Below are positions 11,074-21,375 of a stretch of DNA of 64,000 nucleotides, in pieces. The DNA lies in the NCBI GenBank assembly GCA_037127315.1, contig JBBBDQ010001157.1, positions 158,501 through 222,500 of the forward strand. Reading direction: 5' to 3'. Numbering within the stretch: the first letter of the stretch is position 1; each line of letters opens with the position of its first letter. The notes beneath the pieces are model-generated. The model was not told the origin of the DNA and searched no databases. It worked only from the letters and a program-made list of their open reading frames with translations. Position numbers and translations under genes: made by a program. This DNA comes from Ascarosepion bandense (Eukaryota > Mollusca > Cephalopoda > Sepiida > Sepiidae).

Positions 11074-12066
11074 ATGAATGTTACAACTAACAGTCCATTT
11101 GACACAAAGACTACACTCGTGCTAAGAACGATTCTGATATCATTTATAGTAACCGCCATTATCATCAGTAACGTCCTCAACATTATCATCTTGAAGCATT
11201 TGCGGGAACTGCAAACAGTCGGCAAGGCATTACTGATAAACCTCAGCATAGCTGATCTTATCAATGGCTCCATAGTTTGCATACCCGGCATATTGGCTTC
11301 AGCTGCGGATACTTGGCTCCTGGGAGAAGTTTACTGTGAAATTTCTAGCATTGTCCACGGTACTAGCTGCTCTGTGTCTATCTGGTGCTTGGCGGCAGTC
11401 AGCCTAGATCGTTATGTAGCTGTCAGTTACCCGGTCCGCTATCGAAACTCAGTGAATCTATACCATAGTCTGATCGCCATCATTTTATTCTGGTTAGCTG
11501 GAATACTCACCTTCTCGGCACCACTGTTCAGCGACGAAAGCTATTACAAATACCAGAAAAACATTCTTATATGCGGTATGTCCTGGAAGTCTCCTGTTTT
11601 CTGCATCGTGACTGGACTTTACACACCAGTTCTCAGCGCTGTTATCTTGTTTTGGACATCGCACAAAGTAACCAACACGTTAAAGAATATCAGTAAGGTG
11701 AAAACGAGCCGGCGTGGGCAAGTAAATACGACCCGTGATGCGAAAGCCGTACGCATGTTAGTCATAAATGGTATTATTTATTTCGTTGCTTGGGGCCCGT
11801 ACACAATTGCTGTCTATCTAGTTGCCTTCAGTGCGATCCCTTTCATCCCGGAACCTGTTGAATTTACTGTCACTTGGTTGGCGAACTCTAACAGTTTCAT
11901 GAACGTTCTCGTTTATTCCGGGAGCTTTGAAGGGTTCCGGAAGCGATTGAAATGGTATTTCTCTTGTTTCGTCATCAAATGCTGCCGACAGAACTCTGTG
12001 GAACCGGTTAGTCTCCAAGTGGACACCGTTCAGCCGCCGACGATTACCCAGGACAATGTTTATTAA
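11074..12066 (+). CDS. Orphan class A G-protein-coupled receptor, intronless
   Basis: A complete 330-residue seven-helix receptor, expected in the plasma membrane coupling a ligand to G proteins. Visible landmarks: N-glycosylation site NVT at residue 2; TM1 SNVLN (N33); TM2 NLSIADL (D61); TM3 start C88, paired with ECL2 C167; DRY at 112-114; TM4 W140; TM5 P185; TM6 FVAWGPY (W240, P242); TM7 NVLVY (277-281), replacing the usual NPxxY proline with Val; a basic helix 8 (FRKRLKWYF) and CC at 303-304, possible palmitoylation sites. Position 3.32 is His, not Asp, so it is not a typical amine receptor, and position 7.43 is Asn, so it is not an opsin. An in-frame TAA lies at 11047-11049, supporting the start. 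Length and motif set are normal for an intact receptor. The ligand is unknown; I cannot assign a subfamily beyond rhodopsin-like. Confidence 0.93.
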   Translation: MNVTTNSPFDTKTTLVLRTILISFIVTAIIISNVLNIIILKHLRELQTVGKALLINLSIADLINGSIVCIPGILASAADTWLLGEVYCEISSIVHGTSCSVSIWCLAAVSLDRYVAVSYPVRYRNSVNLYHSLIAIILFWLAGILTFSAPLFSDESYYKYQKNILICGMSWKSPVFCIVTGLYTPVLSAVILFWTSHKVTNTLKNISKVKTSRRGQVNTTRDAKAVRMLVINGIIYFVAWGPYTIAVYLVAFSAIPFIPEPVEFTVTWLANSNSFMNVLVYSGSFEGFRKRLKWYFSCFVIKCCRQNSVEPVSLQVDTVQPPTITQDNVY

Positions 12067-12448
12067 AGAGAGAACTAATTGTAAACGTTCGCTCTCATCC
12101 GGTGTCGTAATTTCACCGATAGTTTGCCATTGTGCATGACATCGGCACGTGACACTGGATCAAGTTCAATATTTGATCTTCTATCGTTAGTAATTCAGTC
12201 GAAGATTCTCTACACTCTCTATCACTCACTATCTCTCTCCCTCTCTCTATATATCTATATCTTGGCTTTTTCCTTTCAATACTTTCTCACTTATTTTCCT
12301 TTTTTACTTTCTATTTCTTGTGTATCTTCCCTTTTTCTCTTTCTTTTCCTTTTCTTGATTTCTCATCTTATTTTCTCACCTTTTCTACCTTCTTTCTTTC
12401 TTTCCTCTTTTTTAATATCTTTTTACCTCTTACAAAATGATTTTCAAA

Positions 12449-12487
12449 AATAAAAGGAAGTGGTGTTTTTTTGAAATTTTCAATAAA
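12449..12487 (+). promoter_or_regulatory. Candidate polyadenylation signals of the receptor gene
   Basis: AATAAA hexamers occur at 12449-12454 and 12482-12487, about 385-420 bases after the stop codon. They follow a CT-rich 3' flank (12180-12420). They are the first plausible signals downstream, but AATAAA is common in this AT-rich DNA. Confidence 0.4.
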
Positions 12488-12680
12488 ACCATTATTACCA
12501 TCATTATTAATTACCTGATGAGACATTGTTCTCTCAATGTCGAAACAAAATTTACAATTTTGTAGCAGATTGTACATGTTCTCAAGTAATAATTAATAAT
12601 AAATATTCATTGCTCTATTGTTATATTGAAAACTGTTTGAAACTAGTGTTTGAATGTTGCGATTCTTTTCTACGTTCCAC

Positions 12681-12730
<50 letters not shown>
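12681..12730. repeat. (ATCT)n microsatellite
   Basis: About twelve units ending exactly where the PLE-derived inverted repeat begins at 12731. Confidence 0.95.
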
Positions 12731-13172
12731 ATGGTTAAATAAAATAAAGACAAGAGGAAAACTGTATTTTAAATCGCCCACGCGATTCGTCCTGTGATGG
12801 ACTTTATCAAGGCAAAAAGTCTGTTTTAGTATAATTTCCATAAGTAAAGGTGAGATTGGGAAAAATGAAGGAATTCTAAAACAGACTAACATAGATAATA
12901 AAAAGTTTCAAAGGAAACGGTTGAATTCACTTCATTTTAATATCTCGTGACTTTTCACTACACATGAAGGAATTCTAAAAACTAAAATATTCTGTTAATC
13001 TTTTGAAATGATTTGTGAGCGTCTTTGTGGTTGCCAACACTGTTTGTTTATAGATACGTAATTTAGAATAAAGCTCATTTTGTCTTTTTGCCTTGATAAT
13101 ATCCATCACAGGACGAAACGCGTAAGCGATTTAAAATACAGTTTTCCTTTTGTCTTTTTTTTATTTAACCAT
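12731..13172. mobile_element. PLE-derived inverted terminal repeat pair
   Basis: The 89-base arm 12731-12819 is repeated in inverted orientation at 13084-13172. Read inward to outward, each arm runs GCCTTGATAA, a hairpin closed by GGAC, GAAACGCGTA (GAATCGCGTG in the left copy), then GATTTAAAATACAG and TTTAACCAT. GATAA...GGACGAAAC...GTA resembles a hammerhead core as found in PLE terminal repeats. The roughly 260 bases between the arms show no coding sequence. The left arm abuts an ATCT microsatellite. Confidence 0.6.
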
Positions 13173-13420
13173 CCTGTCCTTAGTCTCTAATCATAACTGA
13201 GTATATTTTTACACACACACACACAAACATGTTACGGAAATTAACGAATTTTTTTAACGAAACTTGGTTATAAGCAACCGACAATTTGTAATGAATTATT
13301 TTGAACATTATTTTTACCGATACTCGTATTTAAGTAGATATTCTGTTTTTTTAATTAAACAGTATTTTTTATATCTACCGGCCTGATTATTTACGATAAA
13401 TTTTTATTACGAAAATGTGT

Positions 13421-13514
13421 GCTACCCAGCAGGATTCGAACCTGCAACCCCTATTACATTGGGGAAGCATACCATTTGATCTGGTACCGTCTTGACCACT
13501 CGACCATGGATAGC
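13421..13514 (-). tRNA. Class II tRNA-like gene, apparent UCA anticodon
   Basis: The 94-base minus-strand sequence folds as a full cloverleaf: acceptor GCTATCC/GGGTAGC (extendable by an A-T pair), D arm GTC/GAC with an AGTGGTCAA loop, anticodon stem TACCA/TGGTA, long variable arm closed by CCCC/GGGG, and T arm GCAGG-TTCGAAT-CCTGC. The long variable arm is that of Ser or Leu tRNAs. The anticodon loop GATCAAA gives UCA with A instead of U at position 33, which is abnormal, so it may be a pseudogene or a SINE progenitor. The next base is A and a TTTT stop for Pol III follows within ten bases. It is not tRNA-Sec: the T stem has 5 pairs and the D stem 3. Confidence 0.6.
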
Positions 13515-13538
13515 CTCTTGATCAGACGAGGTTTTTAA

Positions 13539-15300
13539 TTAAATTAAATTAGATTTAATTAATTCCATGGGCGGGAAGTGCGAGAAAAGAAGCTGGAAAG
13601 TGGAACTTGCAGTTACATTTGATTGTTCCACTGTAAAAGGGTGGGACCTAGCTGCTAGTTTAGTAGCTCGAGTAAATTCATGTAGATGGAGCACCAGGGA
13701 GCTAAACTCAGCGGAGCAGAAGCAATGAAAGTATTTGTGGAAGAGACAGAGGGAAGCCACATTACATAGGTGAGAAAGTGATTGGAGCTGAGCTACCAGG
13801 TCGGGATCGATCACATTTCAGATTCTCCGTTGGATTTTGTCAAGGACCCCGAGATGAATAGCAGGAGCACCCGACCAGATGTAACAGCAGTATTCAATGC
13901 AGGGCGGAGGGTAGATCTATATATGATTGATTCAGACGAGAAAAACTTCCTGGCTCTACACAGTAAACCGAGCATCTTAGCAGTATACTTAGCTATGGAT
14001 TCAATGTAGTCATTCCACTTGAGATCGGCTGATAGAGTTAAGCTGAAAAGGTGCAGTGGTTTTCTTTCAGGGAGAGTAGCCTGATCCTTGCTGATAGGGG
14101 GTAGGAGCGATTGTCTGTGGTGGTTTAAAGATAACAGCTCCGTTTTGGAAGCATTAAAATTCACGAGCCATTTCTTACTCCAGTTCACCACAGATTGCAG
14201 GTCCTTTTCTAGCTCAGCAACGATGTTCGCTTTGTCAGCATCAGCAGATTTCTTATCGAGGCGGGGGTAAATGGTAGTATTATCAGCGTAGATGTCTACC
14301 TGGGATCTGATTATATTAGGGGATCGCTGATAAAGATCAGAAAAAGCGTAGGACCTAGAATAGAGTCTTGAGGGCCACCTGCGTTTGTATGTTAGTATCT
14401 GGAATCATGTCCGTTCAATATTACCTTCATTCCACAATTTGAAATGAACGACTGGATTAGATCAAACAATCGTCCAGTTATACCATAGCCCTATAGCTTA
14501 CGTAGGCGGTCAGCATGCCAGACTTTGTCAAATGCTTTGTAGTTATCTAGGGCAACAGCTCGAACTTCACCATTCTTATCGAGAGCCTGGTATATATATT
14601 CAGTGATGGTCGTTAGTATATCAGCAGTAGACCTGGTGAAGAGGAGACCATACTGTTTGCGAGAGAAGTTTTGGACTGTGAGATGTTGAACCACTTCAAT
14701 ATTGATAATAGTCGCAAACACTTTGCCAAAAATTGGTAGGAGGCTCATAGGGCGATAATTAGGGAGGTCCGAGGGTTCTCCAGAATTCTTAAATACAGGA
14801 ACCACAAAGGATGACTTCCGGCAGGCAGAAAAGCAAGAAGAAGAGAGGCCGTAGATGTAGAGTTTTGAGAGGACAGAAGAGAGTTCAGGGGCACATTAAT
14901 TCAGGACAATGATTGGAGTTCCGTCATATCCGTTCGTTTTATGGGGGTCAGCTTTGAAATTATGTTAGAGACCAGCGAGGGAGTAATGTGAACGTCACTC
15001 AGTTGAGCCCCAGTTCTAGGTTCTAAGTGGAAGGTCAGATACAGAAGCCCCAGACGAATCAAATGTTGAGTTGGTGGAGAATCTGCCAGCAATGCACTCA
15101 GCCCTGTCTGATGAAGATGGAGAACCTCAAATTTATTGATTAAAGTGGGTATTGAGGGCTTACAGTTATTTAATACGCATTTTCAGAGCCGCCAGTAGTC
15201 TTTGGAGTCGAACTTGCAGGATGCTACACGCCCCTTCATTCTATCAGCAAACAACAGCTTAGCCTCATTAAGGATCCTCTTTCACTCATTATGATCCGAG
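13539..15300 (-). pseudogene. Jockey/CR1-type LINE, reverse-transcriptase part, decayed
   Basis: Minus-strand pieces in the right order: a pre-RT linker with a DYWRL-like end near 15190; RT fingers PNYRPMSLLPIFGKVF (about 14740) with RSTADILTTITEYIYQALDK; ALDNYKAFDKVWHADRL (about 14520); a post-palm thumb WLVNFNASKTELLSLNHHR and LKWNDYIESIAKYTAKMLG (about 14000-14190); and a C-terminal tail SHLCNVASLCLFHKYFH (about 13740). Non-LTR RTs copy their RNA at a nicked target. The YADD region between 14280 and 14400 is broken, and stops separate the frames. A second copy is at 46715-49690. It is truncated at a TA repeat near 15342. Confidence 0.8.
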
Positions 15301-15341
15301 GCAAAAAGGCAGCTATTATGGTTAGATGTGTTGCGTGGCTC

Positions 15342-15375
<34 letters not shown>
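15342..15375. repeat. (TA)n microsatellite, left target of hAT-like insertion
   Basis: About 34 bases of TA directly left of the element starting TAGGTACTTC. TA continues on the other side at 16763, so the element appears to have entered a TA microsatellite. Confidence 0.9.
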
Positions 15376-15378
<3 letters not shown>

Positions 15379-16759
15379 GTACTTCGACTAAATCGATAAG
15401 AGAACAGCATAGTATGAATAAAAAAGGCTCGAAACTTAATAAAGACGACCTTTTTCCATTAAGATGTTAATATTATTATTAAGAGGAAAATCAAAGTATT
15501 TTAAAATTATTTTTGAAATTTTTTAATCCTTTCTAACACGTTCGAAATTTTGGTAAAAATCTTGCTTTATTCTAGTTATCGGGTTACCAAATCGTTACGA
15601 GAGTTTGCATTGGAAAATGTAATATTACATCACTCAGTTTGTTTTCTAGTGACAAACACATTAATTGGAAATTCTTGCAAAAATCAAATAATTGTTGGTT
15701 TTTAAATGAAACTTTCAGGACATATTCATAAATAAATGAAATTAATTTTGCCATTGTTATTTACAAAAAAACTTAGTAAAAATATCTTTTTACATCTGTT
15801 ACCCCAACTCCACGAAAATTCATTTTAATTTTAAGAAATTAAATATTGTTGTGATAATTTGTTTATTAGTTAAACGAAGGCGCATTGGGGAATATAAATC
15901 ATTTATTAATTTTTAGAAAAAATATCCTTTATTTCCAAAAATCTGCTCCTAATAAAGGAAATAAAAAATCCAATATAACTATGACTTTAATTAAGTTGGT
16001 AACGGTTAATTGCCTGAATAAATAGTATAAATTAAGGATATTATAATCTGAAAGAAACCTTTTTTTTGATTTATAATAAAATTTTTAAAAGAATCGTTTT
16101 CATTTTTTTAATTATAATAATTTATAAAGATTCAAAAATATTTTTCAAATATTGAAAAATTTGTTGGGGTTAGTTTAAATTTATTAAGCGAAGATTATAT
16201 TTATTAATCGAAAATTAAAAAAAGTTATGCAAATCGTCGTACCTTCCTATTTTAAAAATAATTTTTATTTTTTTCCTTGTGTACTTGAATTTTTTTGTAT
16301 GCTAATTTCTATGTGTAAATTAAAAGGTCATGTGGTTCAGGGTTTTTTCCCCTTACAGGTAAAAGAAAATTGTACGATAATGCCATTTGTGATCGCCATA
16401 CACTTATCTTATCTTGAATCTGTCAACACATATGGTGGAATTGCTAATTTTAAAACATAATGAGTCACGTTTGTATATTTTCTTTTTGCAAAATTTTTAA
16501 AACCGAGAATTAACTTTTTCTTTTTACAAATGTGTCGCTTAAAAATGGCTGAAAAATTAAAAGAATAAAAAAATTGAAAAAAATTTAGATTCCAATCAAT
16601 ATAATTTATGGTCGAAATATAACAGAGCATTTTGCTTACTGAAAATAGTAAATTTAATCATTTAGCTTTCAATTAAAATTGAAATAAAAGTTTCAAGAAA
16701 ACTTTTTATTTCTAAAAATTTAATTTTAAATTTAGATATTGAAAATAAGTGAAGATCCG

Positions 16760-16762
<3 letters not shown>
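15376..16762 (+). mobile_element. Non-coding hAT-like element, copy A
   Basis: Diverged direct copy of the 30341-31926 element. Both begin TA-GTAC-TC-CTAAATCG, share AACAGCATAGTATGAA, AAACTTAATAAA and TATTATTATTAAGAGGAAA in the same order, and end near a GAAAAT-AGTG tail. Flanking TA repeats are compatible with an 8-bp TA target duplication, but the repeat hides the boundary. No transposase frame; the sequence is very AT-rich. Confidence 0.6.

Positions 16763-16801
<39 letters not shown>
16763..16801. repeat. (TA)n microsatellite, right side of insertion
   Basis: About 39 bases of TA continuing the tract interrupted by copy A of the hAT-like element. Confidence 0.9.
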
Positions 16802-16804
<3 letters not shown>

Positions 16805-16975
16805 AAAATATAGTTTTAAATTGTGCTATATTTATGGGCGAAAGTACTCAATATCAGAGGCAGAGCCTATGTAAATGTTAAATTTGATGCTGAGGTCAAC
16901 ACTAAGCAACAAGGTTCTGTTTCATGGTTGAAGTCAATCTTCAGATTGTCTCAGCTTGGTTTTGACCTCAGTTTT
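16802..16975 (+). repeat. Short interspersed repeat, inverted partner at 18288
   Basis: Matches 18288-18425 on the opposite strand, apart from a roughly 22-base insertion, sharing GTGCTATATTTATGGG, GTACTCAATATCAGAGGCAG and GAGGTCAACACTAAGCAAC. The right-hand copy sits inside a PLE reading frame. No coding capacity or recognisable family. Confidence 0.7.
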
Positions 16976-16978
16976 TAA

Positions 16979-16980
<2 letters not shown>

Positions 16981-17032
<52 letters not shown>
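16981..17032. repeat. (CA)n microsatellite
   Basis: About 52 bases of CA. Confidence 0.95.
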
Positions 17033-17034
<2 letters not shown>

Positions 17035-17089
17035 ATACATATGTATATATGCATCATTGACATATGTTTCATTGAATTTGTCACATGTT

Positions 17090-17262
17090 TCATTGAATTT
17101 TATCACAGTTACAATAAGTTTGTTATCGTAATTCACTCGTGATGATGATACTGGATTCACTCGTGATGATGATACTGGAGAAGCAATTAATTTAATTCAC
17201 TTAATTAATTCACTTAATTAATTCACTTAGTTAATTTAATTCATTTTATTTAATTCACTCCT
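17090..17262. repeat. Short tandem repeats (20-25 bp and 14 bp units)
   Basis: Contains two units with ATGTTTCATTGAATTT, two of about 25 bases with TTCACTCGTGATGATGATAC, and several TTAATTCACTTAA units. This is a small local expansion left of the PLE. Confidence 0.75.
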
Positions 17263-18287
17263 GGGGATGAGACTCGAGAAGATTGAACAAGAAAGTACTA
17301 TGGAAAGAAAAATAAAAAAGACTCTAAATGAAATCGACTAGGTTAAAAAAAAGCAAAATAAAAATTCTAAAATTCCCAGCATCCCTCATTCGTGCGCATG
17401 CGTAGTTGCACCCACTTAATAAATTTAGTCCGATAAAGTCCTTAAGGACGAAACTCGTCTCACAAAAACTTTTTCCACTGTGTCATACAATTTTCCCCTG
17501 TATTTTCTAATATCACTGTGTGAAATACCTACTTACAAAAAATGATGGAAAAAAAAACTAGTTAAATGAATTTGGCTAAAAAAAAATGTAGAATTTCCCA
17601 GAACCCCTATCCAATATGTTGGAAAACCTAATTTAATAGAAAATTTATCAGATAAAAGTTTTCTAATATAAAAAGAGAAGACCTCAGCTTCGGTTTAAAA
17701 TTTTCCACCGGAATCCGCAAAGGAAACATAGTGGACACTATAGTAAAAAAGCCACCAGCAAAACGACTCCGAATTCACAAAAGGTTTAATTCAAGGTATA
17801 ATCACTGCTACTATAGAACCCAATAGCGGAAATACATTACCACTGAGACACTTAAATGCACTAAAGAAACTAGAGAGAAATAAGAAAATTTACATCACTT
17901 CCTCTGACAAGCGAGAGGGATTGTGTTCATGATCAAGAAAACATACATAGAACAAATTAACTCACTACTCAACAATACGGGCACATAGGAAAAAATAAAC
18001 GAACACAAACTTACTATCAGAATACAAAAAATTTAACAAAGAAATTAGGAAACCAATTAAAAATGAAAAAAAAATGGTATCATGACTTATAGAATATGAC
18101 CTTAGAACACCCAAATATTACGGTCTTCCTAAAACCCACAAAACTTGCACCTGAATGCACCCCATTATCTCAGGAATAGAGGCCGACTCTATAAATTAGC
18201 GAAAGCCATGACAAAAATTCTAACCTTTCTCCTTGGAATAATCAGTTCATCGCATAAACTCCGGAAAGCTAAGTTGAAAAACTAAGT

Positions 18288-18425
18288 AAAGTGAGACAAT
18301 TTGAAGATTGACTTCAACCATGAAACAGAACCTTGTTGCTTAGTGTTGACCTCAGTATCTGCCTCTGATATTGAGTACTTTCACCCATAAATATAGCACA
18401 ACTTAAAACTATATTTTATCATGGT
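18288..18425 (-). repeat. Short repeat inserted in the PLE frame
   Basis: Inverted copy of 16802-16975. It interrupts the PLE coding sequence between the PKTHK-containing part and NLDI, so it entered after the PLE. Confidence 0.7.
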
Positions 18426-18614
18426 AAATCTAGATATATAATCCTTCTACACAAACTTCACCGTTGAAAAATGTCTAAATCTAAAAAAATATAAAAATGC
18501 ATCTAATACAAAAATAAAGCTCTCTCTACCAACTGTTAAAATTATAAAAAATTCTGTCTCATTACCATCCAATGCTACTTCACATTTAATAATGATTGTA
18601 CAAGCAACAAGATT

Positions 18615-18925
18615 GGTGGGATGTGCGTTGTGGTACAGTGGATATCGGTTCGGAACGAGAAACCAGGGAGCTGGGTTCGAATTCATGTTGAATCCATTGT
18701 ATTCACTTACGCGCAAATACCCTTGGGAAAGGTATTAATCCATCTCTTCCTTCCAGTTATGGGTTAAATAATAGGACAGATTGGGTTCTATAGCCTTGGT
18801 CGGCAACCAGTCTACCGCAGAAAGCAATGGCAACCTACTGCGGGATAATCTTCTGCCCAGTCAGTCATGTCTCTTTCGAGACATGATCGCCCAAGCGTGT
18901 ATCACGTATGGCACTTAACTGACTG
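18615..18925 (+). mobile_element. SINE family 1 with tRNA-like head, inserted in PLE
   Basis: A 311-bp SINE. The head has an A-box-like GTGGTACAGTGG and a B-box-like GGGTTCGAATTC. The body carries CAAATACCCTTGGGAAAGG, GGTTATGGGTTAAAT-like and GGTTCTATAGCCTTGGTCGG words. The tail has a TGTCTC...GAGACA hairpin and ends TTAACTGACTG. Imperfect target duplications (ACAAGCAACAAGATT at 18600 and ACAAGCAAAAATTT at 18926) flank it. The PLE frame resumes right after as KFGLPIGSPLSG. This is the best-bounded family 1 copy. Confidence 0.85.
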
Positions 18926-19960
18926 ACAAGCAAAAATTTGGATTACCAATAGGATCGCCTCTCAGTGGTGTGATGACATCTATCTTCTTAGAATTTCTTG
19001 AATCCGATCCTTTCCAAAATATTTTACCTAAGCCATCAGCATACTTCCGTTATATTAATGATACTCTTCTTATATATCCACGTGATACTAATTTACCTAA
19101 CAGTGTAGATCAACTAAGCAAAGTGGAACACAATACAATTTACATACGAAATGGGTTAACACAATTCCTTACCTTTTCTAGAGATCAAGAACATCTGCAT
19201 TAACAACTGCTTAAAACTCGTTGTCGATCAGAAATTGACCAAAAAAAAACGACCTAATAAATTTCTATTCCAATCATAACAACAAAATAAAATCCAGTAT
19301 AATCATTGGATCCTGCCTAAGAGTACTAAGAATATGCAGCTCAGATTATTTACACCAAGAGAAAAAATACATTGGAAACAGTTTCAAACTTCTCCAATAC
19401 CCTAATTATTTTATACTCAATGCAAACCAAAGGCCTATAAAATATTCTAAAAACGGCCCCAATGAATAAAAAAATAATCATTATCCTGTCTACCAACTTT
19501 ATCACATCTACAATCAAAAAGAATCTATCAAAGCGCGACGTAAAAATTGTTACTACTACATCCAAAACAATAAAAGACTTAGTCATTACTAAATAAGCTA
19601 AAATCTGAAGGGGTTTACTCCATCGTCTGTAGTATTTATCACAAAGAATACATGGGAAAATCTTCAAGGAATGTAAATAAAAGATTACATGGACATGGAC
19701 AAATATGTTGGTTGCCTTCTGTAACGAGACCGACCACAATTTTGACATAAAAATACTCTAAAAAGAGAAAATAATTCACTATGATGTAAACATTTAGAGA
19801 GTTACTTAATCACAAGATCATTCACAGTAAATTTGCGCAATAGCTCTTACAACATTTCACTATTCCTTGAAGATTTTTAAATATAGCAGTGTGGGATACC
19901 TACTTGCAAAATTCATGGAAAAAAAAAAGAAATGAATTCAGTTAGAAATTAATTCGGCTA

Positions 19961-20400
19961 GTAACAAGAATTGTATGTTTAATGCCTACAAGCACTCTGA
20001 TAAACGTCGATTTTTGTTTCAATACATTTAATACAGATTAATGCCAACCATTTTGTGAATGTTGAATTGCGCCTAAAATTATGAAAGCACTCGATCGAAA
20101 TATCATTTTGGTTGCGTATCTTGATTCATTCATTTCATGCATGTTGTGATGTTTTTTCTCTTATTTTGGTCAGTAAATAATTATATTAATCCAAAGTTAG
20201 TAAATGAAGAATAATTATACTCATTAAAACTTAGTAAATGAAAATTGACTCATAGGATTTTGTTTAAACAAAAACCTTGAAACATCATTTTCATATTTTT
20301 GAGGCTATGTCCTTGCAAAATGACAAAGCTCTGTTGCATGTCGAATGAAATAACTAACTGAAATATTTAGGTTTAAGAAGAAAAAAAAAGAAACAGAAAA
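19961..20400. other. No gene recognised
   Basis: AT-rich flank between the PLE and a mariner remnant. It repeats the word TTAGTAAATGAA twice but shows no larger structure. Confidence 0.4.
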
Positions 20401-20409
20401 TATACAAGA

Positions 20410-20710
20410 ATCGCTTCAAAAGTAATACCCCTTATTTTATTAATCTAGGTCGGTAATATCAAAGGCAGATGGTGGTATTTTTCTGCTACTGCAGGCTTCT
20501 GAGCGGCAGTCTGGCAAAATAGTGTCTAGCATTAAGGTGCGTACTGTATAGTGTATTTTACCTATTATTATTCTTTAACGTTTATGGTGACTAATCGGGT
20601 GGCATGAACACAATCAGGCAGTAGGTAATGAGTTGAAGTAGCGGCGACAGCGATGTGTCACAAACTAGATACAGACATCTACACGAAATAAAGGTTTCTT
20701 GTCCATCGCT
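20410..20710 (+). pseudogene. Mariner-type transposase 5' remnant
   Basis: Starts with CGCTTCAAAAGTAATACCCC, which looks like a mariner terminal repeat, and later encodes NTIRQ.VMS.SSGDSDV, like the HTH linker S-TVR-WV--FSSGDSDVKDKPR of HTH_48-type mariner transposases. Stops are present. It may belong with the catalytic remnant at 21985-22545, with unrelated DNA and a minisatellite between them. Confidence 0.45.
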
Positions 20711-20939
20711 GGTGAAAATGCACAACCAATAGTGTTGATTATGTGAAAATAGATATTTTTGTGTCTTATCCTACAGTCTTATTATTTATTGTATTTTCTA
20801 TTGAAATAAATAGAACGCATTAATTTCGAAGCATACCTCGCATAATAATTCATGTGTATTTGTATATATTTCTGTATCTTTTTATTCTACCAAAGTTATC
20901 TACATTTTCAATGGCAATGCCAACCAACGACTGATGTTT

Positions 20940-21375
20940 AGATAATAACGGAGGCTGAGAAAGACACCATTGTCATGAAAATGATATATTGTTATGACCA
21001 TGATGGATGTTTGAAAAGACAACATGGTTATGAAAATGATGGACCGTTATGACAATGACGTATATTTAGAAAGATAACATTGTTTTGAAAACAACGGATT
21101 GTTATGACAATGAAGGATGTTTTGAAAGATAACATTGTTATAAAAATGTTAGATTGTTGTAAGAATGACGGATGTTTGGAAAGACAGCAGTGTTATGAAA
21201 ATGATGGAGTGTTATGACAACGATGGATTTTTGGAAAGACAACATTGTTTTGAAAATAACGGATTGTTATGAAAATGACGGGTTTAGAAAGACAACAATG
21301 TTATGAAAATTACGGATTGTTAGGACGTTGAAGAATGTTTGGAAAGATGAAATTGTTCTGACAATGACAAATATT
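20940..21375 (+). repeat. Minisatellite, about 55-bp unit, 7-8 diverged copies
   Basis: Each unit contains TTTGGAAAGACAACATTGTT, ATGAAAATGA-GGATTGTTATG and ACAATGA with point changes and small indels. The copies are well diverged, so the array is old. Confidence 0.8.

Larger units (their letters stand above)
17275..19960 (+). mobile_element. Penelope-like element with direct terminal repeats, disrupted
   Basis: Direct repeats at about 17470-17600 and 19850-19960 share TATACTTTGTGTGAAATACCTAC-like words and flank the coding part. Plus-strand translation, in order: REGL..., PKYYGLPKTHKTCT (about 18110-18150, RT N-terminal motif), NLDI..FYTNFTVEKCLNL (about 18428), GLPIGSPLSGVMTSIFLEFL (18945-19004), YFRYINDTLLIYP (catalytic box, with Asn replacing the first catalytic Asp), and a GIY-YIG-like CSTCHKEYMGKSSRN (about 19640). 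PLEs encode one RT plus GIY-YIG nuclease. The frame is cut by a 138-bp repeat (18288-18425) and a SINE (18615-18925) and has many stops. A hammerhead-like GATAAAGTCC-TTAA-GGACGAAAC lies at 17431-17455. Confidence 0.8.

Noticed and set aside
11074..12066. Aminergic receptor or opsin identity for the receptor
   Set aside because: Asp3.32 needed for amine binding is His, and the retinal-binding Lys at 7.43 is Asn.
13421..13514. Selenocysteine tRNA, because of the UCA anticodon
   Set aside because: tRNA-Sec has a longer acceptor, a 6-bp D stem and a 4-bp T stem; this one has 7-8, 3 and 5.
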